Origin: Gillisella vitis
GTDB taxonomy: Bacteria > Pseudomonadota > Alphaproteobacteria > Rhizobiales > Rhizobiaceae
Assembly: GCF_001541345.2 (NCBI RefSeq)
Contig: NZ_LMVL02000001.1
Location: forward strand, 248,001 to 312,000
Direction: 5' to 3'
DNA length: 64,000 nt
Part shown: piece after piece, positions 8,305 through 17,181 of the stretch
Numbering within the stretch: the first letter of the stretch is position 1
Layout: each line of letters starts with the position of its first letter
Translations under genes and position numbers: made by a program
The notes under the pieces: generated by a model
The model's database searches: none
What the model saw: only the letters and a program-made list of their open reading frames with translations
What the model was told of the DNA's origin: nothing

Positions 8305-10041
8305 TTAATAGATATCCGGCTCACCAGCCGATTTGCCGAAGCTGGTTTCGAGGAAATCGAAATCGCAGCCCTTGTCGGCCTGCGTCACATGGCGGGAGAA
8401 CATCCAGCCATAGCCGCGTTGGAAATGCGGCTCCGGTGCCGTCCATGCGGCCTTGCGGCGGGCAAGTTCCGCGTCATTGACCAGCATGTCCAGACTGCGA
8501 TTGGGAAGATCAAGCCGGACGATGTCACCGGTCCGCAACAACGCCAGCGGCCCGCCGATATAGCTCTCGGGCGAGACATGCAGCACGCAGGCACCGTAGG
8601 ATGTCCCGGACATCCGGGCATCCGAGATCCGCAGCATGTCACGGTGGCCCTGTTTGATCAGCGCCTTGGGGATCGGCAGCATGCCCCATTCGGGAAAGCC
8701 TGGACCGCCCAGAGGCCCGGCATTGCGCAGCACCAGAACATGATCGGGGGTCACATCGAGATGCTCGTCGTCGATGGCCTTCTTCATCTCGGGATAGCTA
8801 TCGAACACCAGTGCCGGGCCTTGGTGGACGTGAAATTTCGGATCGCAGGCCGCCGGTTTGATGACCGCGCCGGTCGGGCAGAGATTGCCGCGCAACACGG
8901 CGAGCGAGCCTTGGTGATAGACCGGATTGGACAGCGGCCGGATGACATCGTCGTTATAGACCTCCGCGCCCTCGAGGTTTTCGCCCATGGTTTTCCCGGT
9001 GACGGTCATGGCTGAAAGGTCAAGCCGTTCTTCGAACTGCTTCATCAAGGCGCGCAGGCCGCCCGCATAGAAGAAATCCTCCATCAGGTAATCCTTGCCG
9101 GACGGGCGGACATTGGCAATCAACGGTGTGACGCGGCCCAGCGCATCGAGGTCGTCGAGGGTGAGATCGACACCGGCACGGCGGGCCATGGCAATCAGGT
9201 GAACGACGGCATTGGTGGAACAGCCGGTGGCCATGGCAACGATAGCGGCATTGCGGCATGCGGCGTCGGTGATGATCTGGTCCGGTGTCAGGTCTTCCCA
9301 GACCATCTCGACGATGCGGCGGCCACAGGACGCTGACATGCGCTGGTGATTGGCATCGACTGCCGGGATCGAGGAGGCGCCTGGCAGGGTGAGGCCCATG
9401 GCATCGGCGATTGCCGTCATGGTCGAGGCCGTACCCATGGTCATGCAGGTGCCGGCAGAACGGGCGATGCCGCCTTGAATGCCGAGCCATTCCGCGTCGG
9501 AAATATGACCGGCCCGCCGCTCGTCCCAATATTTCCAGGCATCCGAACCGGACCCCAGGATCTTGCCCGCATAATTGCCGCGCAGCATCGGCCCGGCTGG
9601 CAGGTAGATCATTGGCACGCCAGCCGAGATCGCACCCATCACCAGGCCAGGCGTAGTCTTGTCGCAGCCGCCCATCAGAACCACGCCGTCGAGCGGATGG
9701 GACCGGATCATTTCCTCCGTCTCCATCGCCAGCATGTTGCGGTAGAGCATGGAGGTCGGCTTGGTGAAGCTTTCATCGACGGACAGCGACGGCATCTGGA
9801 CCGGAAAGCCCCCGGCCTGGGTGACGCCGCGCTTCACGTCCTGCACCCGCTCTTTGAAATGGGCATGGCAGGTGTTGAGTTCGGACCAGGTGTCGAGAAT
9901 GCCGATCACTGGCTTATCGCGGAAATCCTCTTCCGCGTAGCCGAGTTGCATCATGCGGGACCGGTGACCGAAACTGCGCAAATCGTCGGGGGCGAACCAG
10001 CGGGCGCTGCGCAGCGTTTCAGGGGTTTTCTTGCTTGTCAT
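8305..10041 (-). CDS. IlvD/Edd-family sugar-acid dehydratase, L-arabinonate dehydratase-like
   Basis: 578 residues. Iron-sulfur ligand cysteines are seen at Cys58 (LNTCHA), Cys126 (MGGCDKTTPG) and Cys199 (AGTCMTMG), with Lys128 next to Cys126 in the position of the carbamylated lysine. These positions and the length agree within one residue with the Rhizobium leguminosarum L-arabinonate dehydratase, a [2Fe-2S] enzyme, as I recall it. It should dehydrate an aldonic acid to the 2-keto-3-deoxy acid in the cytosol. ATG 10041 has GAAGGT upstream. It is followed by the RraA-fold gene and preceded by a TauABC-like importer on the same strand, apparently one operon from 12951 down to 7562. The exact sugar acid is not settled by the sequence. 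Confidence 0.9.
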   Translation of the reverse strand: MTSKKTPETLRSARWFAPDDLRSFGHRSRMMQLGYAEEDFRDKPVIGILDTWSELNTCHAHFKERVQDVKRGVTQAGGFPVQMPSLSVDESFTKPTSMLYRNMLAMETEEMIRSHPLDGVVLMGGCDKTTPGLVMGAISAGVPMIYLPAGPMLRGNYAGKILGSGSDAWKYWDERRAGHISDAEWLGIQGGIARSAGTCMTMGTASTMTAIADAMGLTLPGASSIPAVDANHQRMSASCGRRIVEMVWEDLTPDQIITDAACRNAAIVAMATGCSTNAVVHLIAMARRAGVDLTLDDLDALGRVTPLIANVRPSGKDYLMEDFFYAGGLRALMKQFEERLDLSAMTVTGKTMGENLEGAEVYNDDVIRPLSNPVYHQGSLAVLRGNLCPTGAVIKPAACDPKFHVHQGPALVFDSYPEMKKAIDDEHLDVTPDHVLVLRNAGPLGGPGFPEWGMLPIPKALIKQGHRDMLRISDARMSGTSYGACVLHVSPESYIGGPLALLRTGDIVRLDLPNRSLDMLVNDAELARRKAAWTAPEPHFQRGYGWMFSRHVTQADKGCDFDFLETSFGKSAGEPDIY

Positions 10042-10083
10042 GGAACTGACCTTCTGCGGGGGCGAAAGCGGAATATGTCGGCG

Positions 10084-10953
10084 CTATTCCTTCATGCCCC
10101 ATTTCTGGATGGTGTGGCGCTCGATGGTCTGGAAGACCAGGTTTTCGACGATCAGGCCGATAATGATGACGGTCAGCAGGCCTGCAAACACTGCGGGTAT
10201 ATCCAGCAGATTGCGGTTTTCGAAGATGAACCAGCCAAGGCCGCCCTGTCCGGAGGAGACGCCGAACACCAGTTCGGCAGCAATCAACGTGCGCCAGGCA
10301 AAGGCCCAGCCGATCTTCAAGCCGGTGAGGATGGAAGGGAAGGCCGCTGGAACCAGGATGCGCAGCACATAGGAAATACCCGTCAGTCCGTAATTGGCGC
10401 CGACCATGCGCAAGGTGCGCGATACGCCGAGAAAACCGGAATGCGTGTTCAGAGCCACGGCCCATAGGACCGAGTGAACCAGCACGAAGACCAGGCTAGA
10501 GGCGCCGAGCCCGAACCAGATCAGCGCCAAAGGCAGCAGTGAAATGGCTGGCAGCGGGTTGAACATCGCTGTCATGGTTTCTAGAAAATCGGTGCCGATG
10601 CGGGTGTTGATGGCAAGCACCGTTAGCAGTGCGGCAAGCACCGTGCCGACCACATAGCCCATGAACAGGACTTGCAGCGTCGTCCAGATGCGAGCAGGCA
10701 GGGTGCCGTCGGCAAAGCGGTCGGTCAACGTCACCAATGTGTCGCTCAAGGTGGGAAACAGCAGCGGATTGTCGAGAAAGGAGGCATAGACCTGCCAGAT
10801 GATTGCCAGAACCACGATCAACAGCGTCTTGCGCAAGGCGCTGATGCCCCAGAGCGTTTCAAAGACGCTCAATTTCTGTTCGACCGGCTTGATATTGTCA
10901 TAGGGCTTGGCCGCTGCGACATCGGCGGCAAGGATGATGTTGGGGGACAGCAT
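10084..10953 (-). CDS. ABC transporter permease, NitT/TauT (SsuC/TauC) family
   Basis: Inner-membrane permease of 289 residues with about six hydrophobic segments and the EAA-like loop GANYGLTGISYVLRILVPAA preceding the C-terminal segments. Architecture and length are those of SsuC/TauC-type permeases. The start is set at ATG 10953, four bases after the ATPase stop, with AAGGAA lying inside the ATPase gene; a longer frame up to 11031 would overlap the ATPase extensively. It pairs with the ATPase and binding protein immediately upstream. Substrates of this family are typically sulfonates, nitrate, taurine, thiamine precursors or aromatic acids. Confidence 0.9.
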   Translation of the reverse strand: MLSPNIILAADVAAAKPYDNIKPVEQKLSVFETLWGISALRKTLLIVVLAIIWQVYASFLDNPLLFPTLSDTLVTLTDRFADGTLPARIWTTLQVLFMGYVVGTVLAALLTVLAINTRIGTDFLETMTAMFNPLPAISLLPLALIWFGLGASSLVFVLVHSVLWAVALNTHSGFLGVSRTLRMVGANYGLTGISYVLRILVPAAFPSILTGLKIGWAFAWRTLIAAELVFGVSSGQGGLGWFIFENRNLLDIPAVFAGLLTVIIIGLIVENLVFQTIERHTIQKWGMKE

Positions 10954-10957
10954 GGTT

Positions 10958-11773
10958 CTATTCCTTGTGACCGGGTTCGTTGGAGAACAGCAGGTTATGG
11001 ATGTCGCGCTCCAAAGCTGCGGCACTGCCATCCGCCTGGCTCACCTTGTCGACATCGACGACCTCGGCCTTCACCCGCCCCGGATGCGGCGACAGCAGCA
11101 GGATGCGGTTGGAAATCTTGATTGCTTCAGCAATCGAGTGGGTGACGAAGATCACGGTGAATTTGGTGTCTTCCCAAAGCTGAAGCAATTCGTCCTGCAT
11201 CTGCCGTCGGGTCAGCGCGTCGAGTGCGGCGAAAGGCTCGTCCATCAACAGGATATCCGGCTGCATGGCCATGCCGCGCGCAATCGCTACGCGCTGCTTC
11301 ATGCCGCCGGACAGTGTATGAGGGTAGCTATTGACGGCCCGGGTCAGCTTGACCTTGTCGATATAATGGCGGGCCAGCGTCTCCGCTTCGGGCCTTGGCA
11401 TTTTACGCGCGACGAGAAGCGGGAACATCACGTTTTCCAGCACGGTCTTCCAGGGCATGAGTTGGTCAAACTCCTGGAACACCATCATCCGGTCCGGTCC
11501 GGGGGCTTTCACCTGACGGCCATTGATATGGATCGTGCCGGAGACCGGCGTCATATAGCCACCAACGGCTTTCAGCAGCGTAGACTTGCCACAGCCGGAC
11601 GGGCCGAGCAGCACGAAGCGGTCGGATTCCCGCACATCGAAACTGACATCCTCGGTGGCGGTAATCAGCAGATTGGGTGTTTTGTAACGCAGCGTGACGC
11701 GATCAACGGACAGAAGCGGCGCTTTTTCGGGGGCCGGCGCGAGGCGCTCGGCGGTAGCGGTTGCTTGCATCAT
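10958..11773 (-). CDS. ABC transporter ATP-binding protein, NitT/TauT (SsuB/TauB) family
   Basis: 271 residues with Walker A LLGPSGCGKSTLL, signature LSGGMKQRVAIARG, Walker B ILLMDEPFAALDALT and the H-loop VIFVTHSIAEAI. Length and spacing are canonical for SsuB/TauB ATPases. ATG 11773 is chosen with GGGAG eight bases upstream; an upstream GTG at 11782 overlaps that ribosome-binding site. It lies four bases before the permease gene and 173 bp after the binding-protein gene on the same strand. It energises import of the compound captured by the binding protein at 11947-12951. Confidence 0.93.
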   Translation of the reverse strand: MMQATATAERLAPAPEKAPLLSVDRVTLRYKTPNLLITATEDVSFDVRESDRFVLLGPSGCGKSTLLKAVGGYMTPVSGTIHINGRQVKAPGPDRMMVFQEFDQLMPWKTVLENVMFPLLVARKMPRPEAETLARHYIDKVKLTRAVNSYPHTLSGGMKQRVAIARGMAMQPDILLMDEPFAALDALTRRQMQDELLQLWEDTKFTVIFVTHSIAEAIKISNRILLLSPHPGRVKAEVVDVDKVSQADGSAAALERDIHNLLFSNEPGHKE

Positions 11774-11946
11774 GATATTCACTCCCTACGGTCCGTCATG
11801 CTCGTAGTGAACCGGACAATTTATCGATCTCTTTGTTGCCGTTTGCTTTCGGGAAAACCGGACTGCGACGTTTTCCTGCAAACTCTAGGCCTGCAAACTT
11901 TAGGAAAGGGCGGCGGCGCGTAACGCCGCTGCATCGCGCGATAGGG

Positions 11947-12951
11947 TCAATTCCCGTTGAGATAAGCGCTGTCGGGCAGGTAATAATCTGTCCAGGCCTT
12001 CGGCATGGATTTGAGTGTGCCGACTTTATGGAGATGTTCTGCAAATTTCATCGTGCCTTGCGGATCGGTGCGCCACTCGCCCATGCCCGGTTCCTTCATC
12101 ATGACCATCAGGTCATCAAGGCTGGTCTTGTCGCCGGACACGGTCTTATAGGCCTCGACCGCCGCCTTCGGGTCCTTTTTGATAAAGGCGATGGCTTCTT
12201 CCGTTGCGACCCGCAATGCCTTGACCAGTTTCGGATTTGCCTCGGCAAAACTGGTCGTGGTGAAGAAGGTTGCCTGGGTCAGTGCTCCCCCAATGATCTC
12301 GCGGGAATCCGTGACTTTATGCACGCCCGGCTGCTTCAACTCGACATATTGGAAGGGCGGCGCGGAAAAGTGGTTCTTGACCTCATGTTGCGAATTGGCG
12401 ATTGCCGCCACCGCATCGGGGTGGCCAAGCTGCACAGTGTTCTTGTCGAACTTCTTGACCTGGTCGTCGCCATAAAGCTTGGCCGCCGCCATTTGCAGCA
12501 GGATCGCCTGGGTCGAGACGCCAACGGTCGGCACGGCGATTTTGTCGCCATCCTGGATATCCTTCAGTGTTTTGATGCGCGGGTCGTTGGAGACCATGAT
12601 TACTGGCTGCGCCGAACTCGTGATGATCCCTTTCACCTTGCCGCGGGTGCGATCCCATAGAAGCAGAAGATTGCCGGTACCGGTATTGACGACATCGACA
12701 TTGCCGGCCAGCAGCGCATCAGTCTGCGCGCCGCCGCCGCTGAAGGTCCGCCATTCGACGGTAATACCCGGAAGGCCTTCGGTCGCCGCTTGCTTTTCGA
12801 TAAGTTTCTGGGTCTCCATCACATGGCTTGCGAGGTACAGAATCCCAGGCTGGCGGGTGATGGACAGGGTGGTTTTCTCCTCTGCCTGGCTTGGACAGGC
12901 CAATCCCAAAGCAAGGGCAATTGCGGTCACTCCGCCGATAAAGAAACGCAT
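11947..12951 (-). CDS. ABC transporter substrate-binding protein, NitT/TauT (SsuA-like) family
   Basis: 334 residues with a Sec signal peptide (MRFFIGGVTAIALALGLACP, cleavage near SQA-EE around residue 24). The mature protein has the SsuA/TauA fold features LSITRQPGILYLASH, NVDVVNTGTGN and LKDIQDGDKIAVP. It resides in the periplasm and feeds the permease and ATPase that follow. Its start is preceded by GGGAGGAAA. Being the first gene of the apparent operon 12951-7562, it links uptake to the dehydratase and RraA-fold enzyme, so the ligand is plausibly a carboxylated or sulfonated sugar acid; this is inference. Confidence 0.9.
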   Translation of the reverse strand: MRFFIGGVTAIALALGLACPSQAEEKTTLSITRQPGILYLASHVMETQKLIEKQAATEGLPGITVEWRTFSGGGAQTDALLAGNVDVVNTGTGNLLLLWDRTRGKVKGIITSSAQPVIMVSNDPRIKTLKDIQDGDKIAVPTVGVSTQAILLQMAAAKLYGDDQVKKFDKNTVQLGHPDAVAAIANSQHEVKNHFSAPPFQYVELKQPGVHKVTDSREIIGGALTQATFFTTTSFAEANPKLVKALRVATEEAIAFIKKDPKAAVEAYKTVSGDKTSLDDLMVMMKEPGMGEWRTDPQGTMKFAEHLHKVGTLKSMPKAWTDYYLPDSAYLNGN

Positions 12952-13040
12952 GATTTTCCTCCCAAGGATGCAGATTTAACGCTTTGCAGCGGGAAACAGG
13001 ATCCCTTCATCGTGCTCGCCCTCTGTTGCGCATCAGATGT

Positions 13041-13064
13041 TCCGAAAGCCGGTTCCCATTTTTC
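13041..13064. repeat. Dispersed element copy 1 (GAAAARTGGRAACCGGYTTTCSG family)
   Basis: On the minus strand this reads GAAAAATGGGAACCGGCTTTC, which matches the sequence at 63220-63242 (GAAAAGTGGAAACCGGTTTTC) at most positions. Both copies are intergenic. Similar short CCGGTTTTC-containing motifs are frequent in rhizobial genomes as I recall, so a dispersed repeat rather than a local operator is the likelier reading, although here it lies between a divergent regulator and its likely target operon. Confidence 0.45.
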
Positions 13065-13181
13065 AATTCGATGTTTGACGCTCGCCGCTCTCTCTCCCAA
13101 AGCGGACAAATGCATTGAAGCACTAAAACATCAGTGCATCAACCCCGAATATGTGCTCTAATGGTTTTAACGGATACATGA

Positions 13182-13886
13182 ATGGATGAGTGGATGAGCG
13201 GAACGATCAGGGGCGGACAGTTGGACCGCTCGCGACAGGTGGCATTACAGGTTCATGAAATCCTGCGCGACAGGATCCTGAAGGTGCAATTGGTGCCGGG
13301 GACGATCTTGTCACGTGCCTCATTGCAACTGGAATTCGGAGTGAGCCAGACACCGGTGCGCGATGCGCTGATGCGCTTGCAGGAAGAGGATATTGTTGAA
13401 GTCTATCCGCAATATGCAACGGTCGTTGCCAAGATCGATATCGATCACGCCAGGCAAGCACAGTTCCTTCGATTATCGATCGAACTTGAAGCGGTCCGGC
13501 GGTTGACTGAGGAGGCGCCGGGCGAGACCGCCAAGGAGTTGGGCGCCATCCTGGCCCGTCAAAAAGAGGTTGCCACGCAAGAGACCTATGACACTTTTGA
13601 TGGCATAGACCGCGAGTTTCACCGTAAGCTTTATGAGAAGAGCGGAATTCTACAGCTATGGGCAAATGTGCGACGACAAAGCGTCCATCTCGACCGGCTG
13701 CGGCGTCTCAACCTGCCAATGCCCGGCAAGATGCAGACCGTACTCGAGGATCATGAAGCGATTGTCGCAACCATTGCATCCGGCAATCCCGAGGCTGCTG
13801 CCTCGGCGCTCAGAAAACACCTGTCGGGTACGCTGTCGATCATCGATCTGATCAGCGCGGAATATCCCGATTATATTCGCAGGTAA
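13182..13886 (+). CDS. GntR/FCD-family transcriptional regulator
   Basis: 234 residues. The N-terminal winged helix runs over about residues 15-85 with ASLQLEFGVSQTPVRDALMRLQEEDIV as helix-turn-helix, and an FCD ligand domain follows (FDGIDREFHRKLYEKSGI, with the conserved His/Asp metal-site pattern). It is divergent from the ABC-dehydratase-RraA operon across a gap of about 230 bp and probably controls that operon. An alternative ATG four codons downstream is equally close to purine-rich sequence, so the exact start is uncertain. Confidence 0.87.
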   Translation: MDEWMSGTIRGGQLDRSRQVALQVHEILRDRILKVQLVPGTILSRASLQLEFGVSQTPVRDALMRLQEEDIVEVYPQYATVVAKIDIDHARQAQFLRLSIELEAVRRLTEEAPGETAKELGAILARQKEVATQETYDTFDGIDREFHRKLYEKSGILQLWANVRRQSVHLDRLRRLNLPMPGKMQTVLEDHEAIVATIASGNPEAAASALRKHLSGTLSIIDLISAEYPDYIRR

Positions 13887-14192
13887 ACGTTGAACAACAT
13901 TGGTCTCAGCACTTCGCCAAAAGTCTGGGAAGCCTTCACGCATGTCCAGACGTCATATGACGAGATCTGACAAGCTGATTGGTCTCAGCAGGCCATCTTC
14001 CTGTCCGATACGCAGAGGTGCAATCTATAAGCGTTAAATGTGAAGCGCTCAGCTGATTGTTACATAGCCTTTGTAACCTGCCGTGACTTTTGCGGGCGGT
14101 GGCGAAAGCCCATTAGTCTAGCATTGAACAGGCGGCGGCGTTTTTCGGTGAGGATTGAGAAGAACGCATGTCGTCATGCAGGGAGAGAGTCT
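13887..14192. promoter_or_regulatory. 306-bp upstream region with direct repeats and two palindromes
   Basis: This gap before the flavin monooxygenase holds no credible gene. It contains an exact 13-bp direct repeat ATTGGTCTCAGCA at 13899-13911 and 13978-13990, a perfect 12-bp palindrome CGTCATATGACG at 13951-13962 between the copies, and an inverted repeat GTTACATAG-C-CTTTGTAAC at 14059-14077 closer to the gene. Such an arrangement suits regulator binding, but no factor can be named. Confidence 0.5.
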
Positions 14193-15476
14193 ATGAATTT
14201 GGCATCTGCGCCTCGGCATGAGGAAAGCGCCGGGCAACCTTACGCAGCTGTGTCTGTTGGCCCAAGCGAGGCAGGACAGATCATGCGCGACAAAGTGCTG
14301 GCGCTGGTGCCTTTGATCCGACGCGAAGCCGAAGCCGGTGAGAAATTGGGTGCAATGACGCCTGCGGTTGTCAATGCGCTGAATGAAGTCGGATTTTTCA
14401 AAATCACCTTGCCACGCGAATATGGTGGTTATGGATTTGGCGCCCGTGACATTGCCGAGGTTGTCGGCGCAGCGGCGACAGGTGATGGATCGACAGCATG
14501 GTCAGGCTTTGTCTCGGTTGGCCTCAGAAATGCATTTGTTTTTGATGAGCAAACTGTTTCCGAATTGATGGCGGATGCCGGCTCCTGGGTGGGGCCTCTC
14601 ATGGTTGGCGCATCGGTCTTCTCGCAGATTGTCGGCGATGCAAGACTGGTCGATGGCGGTTTTATGGTCCGCGGCAAGTGGAGCTTCGGCAGCGGATGCA
14701 AACACGCGAAATGGGCATTTGTCGGAATCCAATGGGAAGAGGGCGGCGTTCCCCATCGCGGGATCGCACTGCTTTCCCGGGACCAGTACGAAATTGTCGA
14801 CGATTGGCACGTCATGGGTCTTCAGGGTACGTCGAGCAATAGTATCACCGCCCTTGATGAAGTTTTTGTACCCACGCGCCGCACGATGGCTTCAGCCGAG
14901 ATGCCGATCCGCCTCGCGAAAATCCGCAACCGGTTTGAGGGGGTCGGCTACCAGACCGGTGCCTTTGGGATGATGTTGACAGTGACCATTTCCAACGTGG
15001 CGATCACGCTTGGTATGGCAAAAGGGTGTTTGCAGGAGTTTTCCCAGCAGGCGAATGCCCGCAAACCGTTCAACCTTCCTTATGACACCGTTGCGGAAAC
15101 ACCTTCGACCCAGGTTGTTGCCGGACGGGTGAATGCAATGATCAATGCAGCGGAAACACTGATCCATGGTGTGGCCGATGAAGTGGACAGGCGTGCGGCT
15201 TCCGGTCTCGATTTCGAGCCGCGTGAAGAGGCTTTGAATACCATGAACCTGGTATTCGCTGCCCGTCTCTGCGCAGATGCTATCGATATGATGCAGATCT
15301 GCCTCGGGTCTTCGACGGTCACATTGAAGAATCCTATTCAGCGGTTCGCGCGTGACGCGCGGGTTCTTATCTCGCACGGGGCTATCCGTCAGGATCCGGC
15401 TGCCGAAATCGCCGGCCGGCACGTGCTGGGCCTGCCACCCTTCAAGATGTTCGCGGGCGGTCTTCCGCAAAAATAA
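14193..15476 (+). CDS. Group D flavin-dependent monooxygenase, oxygenase component (acyl-CoA dehydrogenase fold, HsaA-like)
   Basis: 427 residues with the acyl-CoA dehydrogenase fold: helical N-terminal domain (VLALVPLIRREAEAGEKLGA), middle beta domain (WSFGSGCKHAKWA, DDWHVMGLQGTSSNS) and helical C-terminal domain (STVTLKNPIQRFARDARV). The lack of CoA context and the close similarity to the oxygenase at 25475 place it with HsaA/DszC-type two-component monooxygenases, which use reduced FMN or FAD from a partner reductase. ATG 14193 is chosen with GGGAGAG just upstream; an upstream ATG at 14040 would add 51 poorly conserved residues across a palindromic region. Its reductase partner could be the nitroreductase next door or the flavin reductase at 29368. 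Confidence 0.85.
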   Translation: MNLASAPRHEESAGQPYAAVSVGPSEAGQIMRDKVLALVPLIRREAEAGEKLGAMTPAVVNALNEVGFFKITLPREYGGYGFGARDIAEVVGAAATGDGSTAWSGFVSVGLRNAFVFDEQTVSELMADAGSWVGPLMVGASVFSQIVGDARLVDGGFMVRGKWSFGSGCKHAKWAFVGIQWEEGGVPHRGIALLSRDQYEIVDDWHVMGLQGTSSNSITALDEVFVPTRRTMASAEMPIRLAKIRNRFEGVGYQTGAFGMMLTVTISNVAITLGMAKGCLQEFSQQANARKPFNLPYDTVAETPSTQVVAGRVNAMINAAETLIHGVADEVDRRAASGLDFEPREEALNTMNLVFAARLCADAIDMMQICLGSSTVTLKNPIQRFARDARVLISHGAIRQDPAAEIAGRHVLGLPPFKMFAGGLPQK

Positions 15477-15546
15477 CAGCGACGAACTCTGCGCATCGGC
15501 TGATCGTGGCGCAGTGCTGTGTCAATAGTCCAAGGAGAATACTCAG

Positions 15547-16146
15547 GTGTCCATTTCTTCAAATAATCGCTCTTCGGATTACGATATCGATCCGATTTTT
15601 CTGGATCGCTGGTCTCCTCGGGCGCTTGATCCCCAGGCAATGTCAGAGGAAGATCTGATGACGATTTTGGAGGCGGCTCGTTGGGCGCCGTCCTCATTCA
15701 ATGCCCAGCCCTGGAGATTCATTTACGCGCAGCGCGATACGCCGGAATGGCAGAATATTTTCGGTCTGCTCGCGCCGATGAACCAGGCGTGGGCGTCGCG
15801 TGCTTCGGTCTTGGTGGTGATTGTTTCCGCAAATACAGCGATCATGCCAATGCAGACTGAGCCGGTCCCCTCTTACAGCCATTCCTTCGACGCTGGCGCT
15901 GCCTGGGCCTATCTTGCGCTGCAAGCAACGCGCCTCAGCTGGTATGCTCATGGCATGGCGGGGTTCGACGTTCCACGCAGCTACGAAGTGCTTGGGGTTC
16001 CAGACAGCTTTCGGGTTGAAGCCGTCATCGCGATCGGGAGGATCGGCGACAAGAGCTTGTTGCCGCCGCCCCTGCAGGAGCGTGAGCAGCCAAACGGCCG
16101 CCGTCCGCTCCAGGAGACGGCGATGAAAGGACGTTTCGTCGGCTGA
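15547..16146 (+). CDS. Nitroreductase-family flavoprotein
   Basis: 199 residues with the nitroreductase fold: LDRWSPRAL and EAARWAPSSFNAQPWRF near residues 15-60 (FMN-phosphate and ring contacts), SFDAGAAWAYLALQA mid-protein and AVIAIGRIGD near the C-terminus. Translation starts at GTG 15547 with AAGGAG about eight bases upstream. Such enzymes reduce flavins, nitro groups or quinones with NAD(P)H. It lies 71 bp downstream of the flavin monooxygenase, so a role as its flavin reductase or in reducing a product is plausible but unproven. Confidence 0.85.
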   Translation: MSISSNNRSSDYDIDPIFLDRWSPRALDPQAMSEEDLMTILEAARWAPSSFNAQPWRFIYAQRDTPEWQNIFGLLAPMNQAWASRASVLVVIVSANTAIMPMQTEPVPSYSHSFDAGAAWAYLALQATRLSWYAHGMAGFDVPRSYEVLGVPDSFRVEAVIAIGRIGDKSLLPPPLQEREQPNGRRPLQETAMKGRFVG

Positions 16147-16173
16147 AAGGCTTGTCTCGCTGTTGAGTGAGAT

Positions 16174-16220
16174 ATGCGCAGCAGCACCAGTCTTGGTCAG
16201 TTGCTGCGCATTTACATTTT
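16174..16220 (+). terminator. Rho-independent-like terminator after the nitroreductase gene
   Basis: A 10-bp stem ATGCGCAGCA / TGCTGCGCAT encloses a smaller ACCA/TGGT hairpin and is followed by TTACATTTTTT. It starts 28 bp after the nitroreductase stop. The SnoaL-like gene begins 40 bases later and may be transcribed by read-through or from its own promoter. Confidence 0.6.
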
Positions 16221-16259
16221 TTACCAATCCACTCTCAAATGACATTGATTGGGTATGCT

Positions 16260-16670
16260 ATGAGCGAAGATCGCGCCGCTGCCAACAAACGCCTGGTGCT
16301 TGACTTCTTCCGTTGTGTCTTCGAGGCGCGCAACCCGGATGCCGCGCGCGATTTCGTTACCGAGGACTATATCCAGCACACGGACCAGCTTCCGAGTGGA
16401 TTAGCCGCTCTGGAAGCGTTTGTTCGCAATATTTTTCCCGACGGCCCGGTGCCGACACCTCCGCAACTGCAACATCCGCCGGAATTTATCATCGCGGAAG
16501 GCGACATGGTGGTCCTTTCGGCTGTCATGCCTCAGCCCGATCCAGACCATCCCGGCCAGATGTGTCTGCGGTATGTTTTCAATGCATTCCGCATCTCTGA
16601 TGGAAAGCTCGCCGAGCATTGGGGAAGCGCCGGTAAGGTGTATCGACCCGGTGAAGACGCCGGCTTGTAG
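16260..16670 (+). CDS. SnoaL-like / nuclear transport factor 2-like protein
   Basis: About 136 residues with the cone-shaped NTF2-like fold suggested by RLVLDFFRCVFEARNPDAAR, YIQHTDQLPSGLAALEAFV and VFNAFRISDGKLAEHWGSAG. Members include polyketide cyclases, dehydratases and isomerases, and many have no known reaction. A paralogous protein lies at 26886-27413, again downstream of a flavin monooxygenase, so the pair of families is duplicated in this window. The start is uncertain: ATG 16260 is preferred because family similarity begins there, while upstream ATGs at 16239 and 16167 lack ribosome-binding sites. Confidence 0.8.
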   Translation: MSEDRAAANKRLVLDFFRCVFEARNPDAARDFVTEDYIQHTDQLPSGLAALEAFVRNIFPDGPVPTPPQLQHPPEFIIAEGDMVVLSAVMPQPDPDHPGQMCLRYVFNAFRISDGKLAEHWGSAGKVYRPGEDAGL

Positions 16671-17181
16671 TTTCCCTTCGTTTCCCCGATACACTCGCTC
16701 ATGTCGAAAGAGTACGTCATTGGGCCTCGGACGATATCGGCGCGGCAAGTGGCCCGCCAGCTTTGAGGATATAGCCAACCTCAAACCATACGATGCGGCA
16801 TTGTCGCCACCGGAACACTCCGGACGTAATGGTAAATCCCCTGCCAGGCGCGCAAAAAGGCAATAGATATATCTCTTGCAATCGGCAAGATTTTGTAGCA
16901 GTAATTCCCCTGCATAGGACTCGCGTTGGCGAGTGGCTTCTCCGGGCGCCTATCCCCCGGCCACAGTTAACTCACGAACGTCATTTGTGGCGTGATGAGC
17001 TATCCGTTGATTAAACCCATGAAAATGAAAATTTCTTGATATCGTGTTGAGATCGTAGCCGTCTCTACACAGCGGCTTGGTCATGCCTAACGTTATCAGT
17101 CTCCACTGATCAGCCTGTCTATGGGTTTTCAGTTCGATGACGCATGTTTTCAGGGTACGACGACGCATTTCAGGATATTGA
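16671..17181. other. 511-bp stretch without a supported gene
   Basis: Short open frames here have neither ribosome-binding sites nor recognisable protein patterns. I see no insertion sequence ends, tRNA or strong terminator. The last 150 bases must contain the promoter for the cyclopropane-fatty-acid synthase gene, but no convincing pair of promoter boxes stands out. Confidence 0.4.

Noticed and set aside
9346..10467. A 373-codon + strand frame opposite the dehydratase and permease genes
   Set aside because: It crosses the boundary between two clear minus-strand genes and contains no known motif.
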